DNA of 51,588 nt from the NCBI GenBank assembly GCA_035938875.1, contig DASZGL010000013.1, positions 1-51,588 of the forward strand, read 5' to 3'. The translations under genes and the position numbers were made by a program. The stretch is from DASZGL01 sp035938875. GTDB taxonomy: Bacteria; Chloroflexota; Dormibacteria; Aeolococcales; Aeolococcaceae. This document shows positions 6,974 to 14,568 of this stretch, one piece after another. The stretch's first letter is position 1. Each line of letters starts with the position of its first letter. The notes below the pieces were generated by a model, which was given only the letters and a program-made list of their open reading frames with translations, had not been told where the DNA came from and did not search any database.

Positions 6974-7405
6974 TCAGGCGCGCAGCTCGCGGAAGAAGTC
7001 GCTGAGCAGCTCACCGCACTCCTCGGCGAGCACGCCGCGGGTGACGGCAACGCGATGGTTGCCGCCGGGATGGCTCAGGACGCTGTAGACACTGCCGTCC
7101 GCGCCCTTCTTGGGATCCGCCGCCCCGTAGACGCACCGGTCAATCCGAGCCTGGAGCATTGCTCCCGCGCACATCGGGCACGGCTCGAGGGTGACGGCGA
7201 GGATGACGCCGCGGAGCCGCCAGTCGCCGACCACCACCGCGGCGCGGCGCAGGACAAGCATCTCGGCGTGCGCCGTGGCGTCGCCAGAGCGCTCCATTGA
7301 GTTTGCCGCCGCAGCGATGACACGGCCGCGAAACGCGGCGACAGCACCGACAGGGACCTCGCCACTCGCCGCTGCGTTGCGCGCCATCTGCAGCGCCCGG
7401 CGCAT
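6974..7405 (-). CDS. tadA: tRNA-adenosine(34) deaminase TadA
   Basis: 143 aa. Zinc and catalytic motifs are HAEML (H46, E48) and PCPMCAGAM (C76, C79), the cytidine/adenosine deaminase signature. The segment YGAADPKKGADGS matches TadA specifically. The family converts A34 of tRNA-Arg(ACG) to inosine. The N-terminus is slightly short: the frame is open further upstream without another ATG/GTG/TTG, and an upstream CTG codon directly precedes the Met. It is last in a minus-strand run, 55 bp after the oxidoreductase fusion. Confidence 0.93.
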   Translation of the reverse strand: MRRALQMARNAAASGEVPVGAVAAFRGRVIAAAANSMERSGDATAHAEMLVLRRAAVVVGDWRLRGVILAVTLEPCPMCAGAMLQARIDRCVYGAADPKKGADGSVYSVLSHPGGNHRVAVTRGVLAEECGELLSDFFRELRA

Positions 7406-7460
7406 CAGCGCCTCATCTGTGAGCAGCGGCGCGGACGAAGTGACGGCCGCGCTCCGTGTA

Positions 7461-9713
7461 CTAGGCAGTGGCGAGCACGGGGATGTTCAGCCGGAGCTCG
7501 GGCTTCTCGAGGATGCGCATGGTGTCGTCGACGAAGCGCACGCGCTCGAAAGTGATGCAGTTGACCGGGCAGTGGTCCTCGCAGATCCTGCAGTTGGTGC
7601 AGCGGTCGTAGTTGATGAAGATCTCACCGGCGTAGCCACCCGACTCCGGGTTGCCGCCCGAGGTGCGACACACCAGCGTGTCGCCGCCCGAGGAGCGCTC
7701 GCGGTCCTCGCCGAAGACGACGACGTCAATCGCCTTCTCGGGGCAGACGTCGTCGCAGGCGCCGCAGAGGACGCACACCGCCTCGTCGTAGTGATGCACC
7801 GAGTCGCACTGGAAGCAGCGAATCGCCTGGACGATCGCCTCACGGTCGCTCCACGGCTGCTCCACCTCGGTCATGTCGTAGCGTTTGCTGGCTTCGAGGA
7901 TGGGCGGCTCGGTGCGCGCGAAATATTCCGACTGGCGGTGGTCGTCGGTGCGCTCGACGACGGTCTGATAGAGGCGGCCGTTCGCCGACTCCATGTCCTC
8001 GCCCAGGTACTCGCGGATGGAGCGGGCCACGCGGTGTCCCCAGGCGACGGCGTCGACGATGAACGACGGCCCCTGGACGCAGTCGCCGCCGGCGAAGAGC
8101 TTGCCCACGCCGGTGTGACCCCCGCGGTCGGCAGCCACGAGTCCCCGCGGCGTCAGCGGCGTCGGCTCGCCGGGGCTCTCCATGATCTGCCCCGAGGCGA
8201 AGATGACGTAGTCACAGGGGATATGCGTGCGCGGCGCGCCCTCGATCTCCTTGACCGACGAGAAGATCAGCTTGCCGGTGAGCTCGTCGAACTCCAGCTC
8301 GTGGAGCGGTGCGAATGAGACCCCGGTGACGTTGCCCGCCTCGTCGGTGTGGATCTCCTTGACGATGATCCCGGCGGCAATGCGCAGGCCGATCTCACGT
8401 GCCTCGTGGAGCTCGTTGCCGAAAGCGGGCAGCCGGTCCTCGGGCTCGATGGCGCACATCCACACCTCTTTGGCGCCGAGCTTGATCGAGCTCTGGCAGG
8501 CATCGGTGGCGATGGCGCCGCCACCGACGCAGACCACCCGGGTACCGGGCTCGAAGTGCTCAGGAATGCGGTCGTAGGAGACGATGCGCAAGAAGCGCAT
8601 GGCGTCGATGACCTGTGGCGCATCGCTCCCGGGCACCGGCAGGATGCGCCCCTTCATCATCCCGATGGCGACGAAGACGGCGTCGTACTCCTCGAGCAGC
8701 TCGTCGAGGTTGATGTCATCGGGGCCGGTGCCGAGGTTGGCGTTGCAGCGCACGTCGATGCCCGTGGCCATGATCATGTCCAGCTCCCACTGGAGTTGGG
8801 CATGATCGAATCGGAACGGGGGAATGCTGGTGCTGAGCAACCCGCCCACCTTCGACTCGCGCTCGTAGAGGACGACGTCGTACCCCTCCACGCGGAGGTC
8901 GAGCGCGCAGGTGAGACCGGCGGGCCCGGCGCCGACGACGGCGACGCGCTTGCCCTTCGAAGGCTTCACCCGGTAATCGATCCAGAGTCCCTGCTTCCAG
9001 GCGAAGTCGGTGCTGAAGCGCTTGATGGAACGGATGGTCACCGGGTCTTCGCCCGCGTCCCAGCCACGCTTGCAGTCGGTCTCGCAGGGGTGGTTGCAGA
9101 GCCGTCCGAGCATGCTGGGGAAGGGGTTGGTCTCGTGGATCACCACCCAGGAATCGACATACCTCCCCTGGCTGACGTAGTCGACGTAGGTGGCGATGTC
9201 CTGCTTGATGGGACAGTTGCGCTGGCAGGGGCTGACCGGGACGTTGAAGCCCAGGTCACGATGGCCGAGGAGGATCTTCATCGGCGCCTTGTCCACCACG
9301 TTGCGGCCGATCTCGGCAAGAACCTGAACCTCACCGACCAGCCCGACGGGGCGTGTCCGGTGCGAGAAGATGCCGCCCTCCACCTCGGTCACCACCACGG
9401 CGCCGGCGCCGTTCTCGACCATCTCCAGCGCTGCCGTCTCGGGCGCGTCGGTGCCGCCCCGGGATGACACCGGGAGCATGTGATCGCGCACCCTGGCCAC
9501 GTCGAACCCGACTTCCGACGCCGCAACGATGGTCTCGAGGCCGATGCTGGCGATGACCTCGCCGTCACGCACCACAACCATCGGCAGGGGATGCTGCTCA
9601 CTCAGCGGCAGGAGGATGTCGTTGATGGTGTCGTCGGGGTCGCACTCGGCTCCCAGCGGCGCCATGATCCGCGTCAGGTCAGCCACCGGCGACTCCGCCC
9701 TGGCGGAGGGCAT
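7461..9713 (-). CDS. CBS-pair / GltD-like NAD(P)H oxidoreductase / 2[4Fe-4S] ferredoxin fusion
   Basis: 750 aa in three parts. Residues ~20-140 form a pair of CBS-like repeats (DDTINDILLPL...MVVVRDGEVIAS and PETAALEMVENGAGAVVV...VGLVGEVQVLAEI). Residues ~160-235 are the GltD-type Fe-S helical domain, with CQRNCPIK at C163/C167 and LCNHPCETDC at C206-C214. Residues ~255-600 are a dinucleotide-binding flavoprotein core with VGAGPAGL near 260, CVGGGAIATDAC and FAGGDCVQGPSFIVDAV. The tail has RCFQCD and two [4Fe-4S] motifs, CVLCGACDDVCP (from 647) and CTNCRICEDHCP (from 705). It likely moves electrons between NAD(P)H and ferredoxin-type carriers. CBS pairs usually bind adenylates, so nucleotide control is inferred. 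Met17 (9665) is an alternative start that removes the 35-bp overlap with the upstream CBS gene. Confidence 0.85.
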   Translation of the reverse strand: MPSARAESPVADLTRIMAPLGAECDPDDTINDILLPLSEQHPLPMVVVRDGEVIASIGLETIVAASEVGFDVARVRDHMLPVSSRGGTDAPETAALEMVENGAGAVVVTEVEGGIFSHRTRPVGLVGEVQVLAEIGRNVVDKAPMKILLGHRDLGFNVPVSPCQRNCPIKQDIATYVDYVSQGRYVDSWVVIHETNPFPSMLGRLCNHPCETDCKRGWDAGEDPVTIRSIKRFSTDFAWKQGLWIDYRVKPSKGKRVAVVGAGPAGLTCALDLRVEGYDVVLYERESKVGGLLSTSIPPFRFDHAQLQWELDMIMATGIDVRCNANLGTGPDDINLDELLEEYDAVFVAIGMMKGRILPVPGSDAPQVIDAMRFLRIVSYDRIPEHFEPGTRVVCVGGGAIATDACQSSIKLGAKEVWMCAIEPEDRLPAFGNELHEAREIGLRIAAGIIVKEIHTDEAGNVTGVSFAPLHELEFDELTGKLIFSSVKEIEGAPRTHIPCDYVIFASGQIMESPGEPTPLTPRGLVAADRGGHTGVGKLFAGGDCVQGPSFIVDAVAWGHRVARSIREYLGEDMESANGRLYQTVVERTDDHRQSEYFARTEPPILEASKRYDMTEVEQPWSDREAIVQAIRCFQCDSVHHYDEAVCVLCGACDDVCPEKAIDVVVFGEDRERSSGGDTLVCRTSGGNPESGGYAGEIFINYDRCTNCRICEDHCPVNCITFERVRFVDDTMRILEKPELRLNIPVLATA

Positions 9714-10158
9714 GGGCGGCGATCTCGCGCACGGTGACCAGACCCACGGGACGCTCGTCGTCGTGCGTCACCAACGCCGTCTGCCGTCCCTGCTGACGCA
9801 TCACCGCCAGTGCCTCACCCAGCTGCATGTGCTCGTCGACGAGCAGTGGAGGGGTGCGCAGGATGTCACGCGCCAGCACGCTGACGTGCTGCTGGCGCAC
9901 CAGGTCGCTACCCGACAGCTGCAGGTTGCCTTCGACGAGCTGGTCGAGCACGTCCGCCGACCTGACGTAACCGATGGGCCGTTGGTCGATGAGCACCGGG
10001 ATCTCGACCAGCGCGTTGTCGGCCATCAGCTTGGCCACGGCGTCGAGCGGTGTGCTGGGCAGGCAGAAGACAACTTCGTCGCGCATCACCTGGGCCACCT
10101 CGGGATTGGCGGCGTCGGCGGCGACGCGAGCGGGGTCGACTGCGGAGATGTCTGTCAC
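9679..10158 (-). CDS. Tandem CBS-domain protein
   Basis: 159 aa from GTG 10158. The frame is open further upstream, but that part is Arg-rich shadow sequence. Two CBS motifs are seen: VAQVMRDEVVFCLPSTPLDA followed by LVEIPVLIDQRPIGYVRSAD, and LARDILRTPPLLVDEHMQLG followed by GRQTALVTHDDERPVGLVTV. Together they form one Bateman module with no catalytic domain. Its stop overlaps the start region of the CBS-GltD-ferredoxin gene by 35 bp, so the two are co-translated and probably co-function. A regulatory subunit role, sensing AMP, ATP or a related ligand, is inferred. Confidence 0.85.
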   Translation of the reverse strand: MTDISAVDPARVAADAANPEVAQVMRDEVVFCLPSTPLDAVAKLMADNALVEIPVLIDQRPIGYVRSADVLDQLVEGNLQLSGSDLVRQQHVSVLARDILRTPPLLVDEHMQLGEALAVMRQQGRQTALVTHDDERPVGLVTVREIAAHALRQGGVAGG

Positions 10159-10249
10159 GCGTCTGCGGGTCGAGGCCGGCCAAACCGAACAGGTGCGCCG
10201 CCTCGCTCCGAGTATAGCCCCGCGAGGAGGTCGTCCCCGCCAGGCCGGG

Positions 10250-11032
10250 TCAGGATCCCGTGCCGTCCCCAGAGCTGTCGGCCTGCTCCTCGGCGAAGCG
10301 CCGGAGCACGTCCTGCCACGTCTCTGTCTGTGGCTCTTCGGCCAGCGCTGCGCGCGGCGTCGATCGCAGGATGCGTGCCCTGGTGCGCTCGATCTCTTTG
10401 TCTCGTCGCTTGCTGTGCGCGCTCCGGGCACTGCCGGCGGTTCGTTCCAGGTCGGCCTCGACGGCTGCGACCGCCGCCACATCTGGAGCAGAACGGAGCG
10501 CCCGCTGCAACCGCGAGGATGCGTCGGCGCTGAGCAGCCCGGAGGAGTCGCGCAGGTGCGCGCTGGCGCGCCGCCGCGCGGTCTCGAGCGCGCGCGCCGC
10601 CTTTGCCGCTTCCGCGTTGTCGGCACGCTGCTGCTCGTACAGGCGCTGTCCCTGCTCGACGACGTCGGGATATTGCCACGCCAGACTGAATTTCCCGCTG
10701 CTGATTCCTGCGGTCAGGTCATCGAGCCGCTTCTGAAGTTCGGCACGTGCATCACCCTGGAGCAGCGCCAGCAGATCGCCGAGGACAGGCCGCACCCGTC
10801 CGAAATCACGCCGCACCCATCCCGGCAGGTGGTGGTGCGACGGCGCGGGCACCGGCGCGGGCCGATCAACGCGAGGAAGAATGCGCACCGCCTCGGCTGC
10901 TGCTCGCTTGCTACCTCGTGGCTCGCTCAGCGGCGCTGGTCGGCGGCGATGAACAGGGGTGAGCGGCACCATCGCCTCGTCACCGGCAATCGGAGCCGGC
11001 GCCGAAGCGTCACTGGTACGGGTCGCGGTCAC
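10250..11032 (-). CDS. Coiled-coil hypothetical protein
   Basis: 260 aa, no signal peptide or membrane segment. The N-terminal ~70 residues are Pro/Ala/Arg-rich and probably disordered. Residues ~95-245 are strongly helical with charged heptad-like stretches (ELQKRLDDL, GQRLYEQQRADNAEAAKAAR, KRRDKEIERTRARI). No family is recognised. It lies 91 bp upstream of the CBS gene on the same strand, so it may lead that operon. It is divergent from the KimA-like permease. Confidence 0.6.
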   Translation of the reverse strand: MTATRTSDASAPAPIAGDEAMVPLTPVHRRRPAPLSEPRGSKRAAAEAVRILPRVDRPAPVPAPSHHHLPGWVRRDFGRVRPVLGDLLALLQGDARAELQKRLDDLTAGISSGKFSLAWQYPDVVEQGQRLYEQQRADNAEAAKAARALETARRRASAHLRDSSGLLSADASSRLQRALRSAPDVAAVAAVEADLERTAGSARSAHSKRRDKEIERTRARILRSTPRAALAEEPQTETWQDVLRRFAEEQADSSGDGTGS

Positions 11033-11158
11033 AGGTGCAAACAGAGCGTCGCTGATCTACGTGTGCTGGGGACGCGGGCCGCCGTGCCCCCGGAGGTGCG
11101 CCCGAGCGGGCGCTCAATCCCCGAATCGTAGCCGAGAGTCGCAGCGACGCGGGATATC

Positions 11159-11196
11159 GACAGTGTCGCAGCCTGACAACCGCTGCCTACACTGTC
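11159..11196. promoter_or_regulatory. Long imperfect palindrome upstream of the KimA-like gene
   Basis: GACAGTGT (11159-11166) pairs with ACACTGTC (11189-11196). Inside it GCAGC (11168-11172) pairs with GCTGC (11182-11186), leaving a 9-nt loop. That gives 13 bp in total with a small internal bulge. It ends 11 nt before ATG 11208. It could be an RNA hairpin in the leader. Its right arm also contains TACACT (11188-11193), a -10-like hexamer, so it could be a DNA operator instead. Confidence 0.5.
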
Positions 11197-11207
11197 TCCC
11201 AGCGACG

Positions 11208-13391
11208 ATGACCGACCGCGTGACCACCGATCCCGCTCCTGCCCCAGCGGTCACCCTCAGCGAGAGCGAGATCGCGTCTTTGCAGGACGCGGGGAAGTCG
11301 TGGGCGGCGGTGCCGCCGGCGCGTTTCTCACACGACCAGCCACAGATCAACGCGGACCTCGACCCCGCGGACATACGCGGCAGCAGGCTCGGCGATCGTT
11401 ACCTGCGCTCCGGACGCGCGCGTCGCCAGGGCCTCGAGAAGGTGGCGCCGGGGATTCTCCAGGCGACCGCCCGCGGGACAGAGCCGAAGACCGGCGCCGG
11501 TCGTCTCGCACGACGCGTACGCCGCACCGTCCTGGGCCAGCCACTGGCAACACGCCAGCTTGCCCACGAACGACTAACCAAGATCAAGGCGCTGGCGGTG
11601 CTGTCGTCCGACGCGCTGTCGTCCGTCGCGTATGCAACCGACCAGATCATGATCGTGCTCCTCGCCGCGGGCACGGCGTTCTACAGCCGCACCCTGCCGA
11701 TCATGGGGGCGATCATCGTGCTGCTCGCACTGGTGGTCCTGAGCTACCGGCAGACGATCCACGCCTACCCCAAAGGTGGTGGCTCGTACATCGTCGCCAA
11801 GGACAACCTCGGTCCCCTCGCCGGCCTGGTTGCCGGATCTGCGCTGATGACCGACTACGTGCTCACCGTCGCGGTATCGATCGCCTCCGGGGTATCGGCG
11901 ATCACCAGTGCCGCACCGGGCGTGCAGCGATACACAACGCCGCTGTGCGTGGGGTTCATCGTGCTCATCGTCCTCGGCAACCTGCGCGGCATCAGGGAGT
12001 CGGGCTCGATCTTCGCCGCGCCCACGTACATCTTCATCGGCGCCATGTTCCTGATGATCGGAACAGTGTTGGTGAAGCTCGCCACCGGGGCCCTCCACCA
12101 GGGTTCGCCGCACATCGACCCGGCGAACTTCGACAAGGAGACGAGCATCGGGCTGTTCGTGGTGCTCAAGGCGTTCTCCTCGGGATGCACGGCGCTGACC
12201 GGCGTCGAGGCGATCAGCGACGGCGTGCCCGCGTTCAAGGTTCCCGAGTGGCGCAACGCCCGCCGCACCCTGACCATCATGGGCTGCATCCTCGCGCTGA
12301 TGTTCATCGGGATCACCGCGACGGCGTACATCCTGGGGCTCGCCCCACCCGACTCCAACGACAGCAACATCCTCATCAACCAGCTCGCCAGCCTGGCGTT
12401 CGGATCCAATCCCCTGTACTTCATCGCGGTCGCCTCGACGACGGCGATCCTGGTGCTCGCCGCCAACACCTCGTTCTCAGACTTCCCCCGACTGTTCTTC
12501 TTCCTTGCCCGCGACGAGTATGCGCCGCACGCCTTCAAGCGAATGGGCGACAGGCTCGCCTTCAGCAACGGCATCCTGGTCTTGGGAACCCTGTCCGCGC
12601 TGCTGGTCATCGCCTTCAAGGGAGACGTCACCCGACTCATCCCTCTGTACGCCATCGGCGTCTTTCTGGCGTTCACCATGTCGCAGGCGGGCATGGTCGC
12701 GCGCCATCTGCGCCTTCGTGAGCAGGGTTGGCGCATGGGCATGGCTTTCAACTTCGCGGGGATGTGCGCCACCGCCATCGTGCTGGTGATCACCGCTTCG
12801 GTGAAGTTCACCTCGGGTGCGTTCATCGTGGTCATCCTCATCCCGCTGCTTGTGCTTGTCTTCCGCGGCATCCACAACCACTACCGCGACGTCCACGGCC
12901 TGACGGCCACGGAGACGCCGATATCACCGGAGTCGCTGCACCCCATATGCATCGTGCCCATCTCCGACCTCAACGGGCCCGCGCTGCAGAGCCTCGCCCT
13001 GGCGCGCACCATCTCCGCCAACGTCATCGCCGTTCACGTCAACGACAACGAGGAGGAGATCGCTCGCCTCCAAGCCAAGTGGGCGGCATGGGGCAACCAC
13101 GTCCCGCTGGAGATCATCGAGTCGCCCTACCGCTCGCTGCTCCGACCGCTGCTCAACTACATCGACGCCATCGACAAGCAGGGCGATGACCACACACTGG
13201 TGGTCGTCCTGCCGGAGTTCGTGGCCACGCGGTGGTGGCAGCAGGTGCTCCACAACCAGAGTGCGCTTCGCCTCAAAGCGGCTTTGCTGTTCCGCCCCGG
13301 AACGGTGGTGGTCAATGTCCCCTATCACATGCGCCACACGGCCGTGCCGCGGCGCCGGCGCGCTCGCCGCGACGGGGCGGACGACCTCTGA
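11208..13391 (+). CDS. APC-superfamily permease of the KimA (K+ importer) type with USP-like tail
   Basis: 727 aa from ATG 11208; the longer frame to 10959 is Arg/Cys-rich and lies in the intergenic region. Residues ~120-580 hold about 12 membrane helices. Diagnostic segments are LAVLSSDALSSVAYATDQ, AYPKGGGSYIVAKDNLG, DYVLTVAVSIASG, RLFFFLARDEYAPHAF and GDVTRLIPLYAIGVFLAF. These match KimA/YdaO-type transporters, which take up K+ with H+ and are inhibited by c-di-AMP in Firmicutes. The C-terminal ~150 residues are an alpha/beta USP-like cytosolic domain, as in KimA. The ~105-residue hydrophilic N-terminal extension is longer than in typical members. A palindrome sits just upstream. The substrate assignment is by family only. 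Confidence 0.82.
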   Translation: MTDRVTTDPAPAPAVTLSESEIASLQDAGKSWAAVPPARFSHDQPQINADLDPADIRGSRLGDRYLRSGRARRQGLEKVAPGILQATARGTEPKTGAGRLARRVRRTVLGQPLATRQLAHERLTKIKALAVLSSDALSSVAYATDQIMIVLLAAGTAFYSRTLPIMGAIIVLLALVVLSYRQTIHAYPKGGGSYIVAKDNLGPLAGLVAGSALMTDYVLTVAVSIASGVSAITSAAPGVQRYTTPLCVGFIVLIVLGNLRGIRESGSIFAAPTYIFIGAMFLMIGTVLVKLATGALHQGSPHIDPANFDKETSIGLFVVLKAFSSGCTALTGVEAISDGVPAFKVPEWRNARRTLTIMGCILALMFIGITATAYILGLAPPDSNDSNILINQLASLAFGSNPLYFIAVASTTAILVLAANTSFSDFPRLFFFLARDEYAPHAFKRMGDRLAFSNGILVLGTLSALLVIAFKGDVTRLIPLYAIGVFLAFTMSQAGMVARHLRLREQGWRMGMAFNFAGMCATAIVLVITASVKFTSGAFIVVILIPLLVLVFRGIHNHYRDVHGLTATETPISPESLHPICIVPISDLNGPALQSLALARTISANVIAVHVNDNEEEIARLQAKWAAWGNHVPLEIIESPYRSLLRPLLNYIDAIDKQGDDHTLVVVLPEFVATRWWQQVLHNQSALRLKAALLFRPGTVVVNVPYHMRHTAVPRRRRARRDGADDL

Positions 13392-14497
13392 CGACCGAAC
13401 CCGCCACACCGGCCGCACCCGCCGCTCCGGCGCCCGAGGCAACGGCGCGCCCGCGGCTGCACCACCGCATCTCGGCACGCACGCGCCGCAGGCTGTTCGC
13501 CGCGCTTCGTGCCGTCCTCGGCCTCGCCGTCCTCGGTTACGTGTTCACCCTGGTGCAGCCCGACTCCTTCCGCACCCTGGGCGACCGCCGTCACCTCGCC
13601 TGGGCCGGGTTCGCGTTGGTTTGCCTGGCGGCCAACTGCTGGGTCGCTGCGTGGCGCTGGCAGCTGCTCCTCAAGGGTCTCGGCGTCACCGAGCGCATCG
13701 CCCCGCTGCTGCGCGCCGTCTACGTCGGTGCCTTCTACAACCTCGTGCTCCCCGGCCAGCTGGGCGGCCAGGCGATCAAGGTGATGCTCCTTGGCCGTCG
13801 CTCGCCCGCTCTGCCCGCGATCCTCGCTTCGGTGGCCATGGATCAGCTGGTGGTCATCGTCAGCCTCTTCGGGCTGGCGTTCTGCACCGCCGCCACAGCG
13901 CCGGGGATCTCCCACCGCGGCGACTGGATGCTCGGCTTCGGCATCACCGTCGTGGTGGCGACGCTCCTGACCCTCTTCATCATCGCCCCCCGGTTGCAGG
14001 CGCGTCTCTTCGCCCGCGTCCGCCGAAGGGGGCGGATGCTCTGGCTCCCCGACGCGTTGCGCCGCCACACGGCGAGCACGTGGCGGGCGATCGCCTCATA
14101 CGGCGAAGTGCCTGGCCTGCTCGCGCTGGCGGTGGCCCAGGGGCTGATCTTCCTACTCACCCTGGGGGGTATGGCCCTGGGACTAGCCCGGGCGGTGGGG
14201 ATTGAACTCGACGCCCGGGTCATCCTCTTCGTCCTCATGCTCGCCCTGGTCGCCGGCGCCGCGCCGTTCACGCTGGCGGGATTGGGGACACGCGAGGCGG
14301 CCTTCACGGCGGCGTTGGCCGAGTTCGGCATCGCCCGCGGAACCGGGGCCGCATTTGCGCTTTTGTGGCTCTTCCTCAACAGCCTGGCCGACATGGTCGG
14401 CGGCGTGATGCAGTTCTGGCACCCCAGGCAGACCGGCACCCTGGAGCGCCCGCAACCGCGCCACGGGGTCGCCACCATGGAGGATTCACCCGGGTAG
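13388..14497 (+). CDS. Flippase-like integral membrane protein (LPG synthase TM / UPF0104 family)
   Basis: About 369 aa with ~8 hydrophobic helices. The family motif is seen as GAFYNLVLPGQLGGQAIKVM, where the conserved P-G-x-x-G-G precedes a basic residue. A second conserved region is GAAPFTLAGLGTREAAFTAAL. Members translocate lipids or glycolipids, or form the membrane part of MprF. The start is unusual: no ATG/GTG/TTG lies near the expected N-terminus. The plausible start is CTG 13388, overlapping the permease TGA (CTGA); the only upstream ATG in frame is at 13232, deep in the permease. Translational coupling to the permease is likely. Confidence 0.8.
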   Translation: MTTEPATPAAPAAPAPEATARPRLHHRISARTRRRLFAALRAVLGLAVLGYVFTLVQPDSFRTLGDRRHLAWAGFALVCLAANCWVAAWRWQLLLKGLGVTERIAPLLRAVYVGAFYNLVLPGQLGGQAIKVMLLGRRSPALPAILASVAMDQLVVIVSLFGLAFCTAATAPGISHRGDWMLGFGITVVVATLLTLFIIAPRLQARLFARVRRRGRMLWLPDALRRHTASTWRAIASYGEVPGLLALAVAQGLIFLLTLGGMALGLARAVGIELDARVILFVLMLALVAGAAPFTLAGLGTREAAFTAALAEFGIARGTGAAFALLWLFLNSLADMVGGVMQFWHPRQTGTLERPQPRHGVATMEDSPG

Positions 14498-14527
14498 GCC
14501 TGTACACTTCCGCGGACACACCAGCTT

Positions 14528-14539
14528 CGCGGGCCCGCG
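14528..14539. repeat. 12-bp perfect palindrome CGCGGGCCCGCG
   Basis: Self-complementary dodecamer in the 71-bp gap before the aminotransferase gene, 30 bp upstream of its ATG. A -10-like TACACT occurs at 14503-14508 in the same gap. It may be a regulatory site or a chance GC-rich palindrome. Confidence 0.3.
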
Positions 14540-14568
14540 GCCCCGCCTCAGCAGACTGACGTACACCC

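Noticed and set aside
7191..8318. Long plus-strand frames opposite the oxidoreductase fusion (also 8349-9467)
   Set aside because: Low-complexity antisense shadows; all cofactor motifs are on the minus strand.
10959..11207. 83-residue upstream extension of the KimA-like protein
   Set aside because: Arg/Cys/Pro-rich, overlaps the divergent gene and runs through the palindrome; ATG 11208 is preferred.
11033..11207. c-di-AMP (ydaO) riboswitch before the KimA-like gene
   Set aside because: The invariant ydaO segments were not found; only a simple hairpin is visible.
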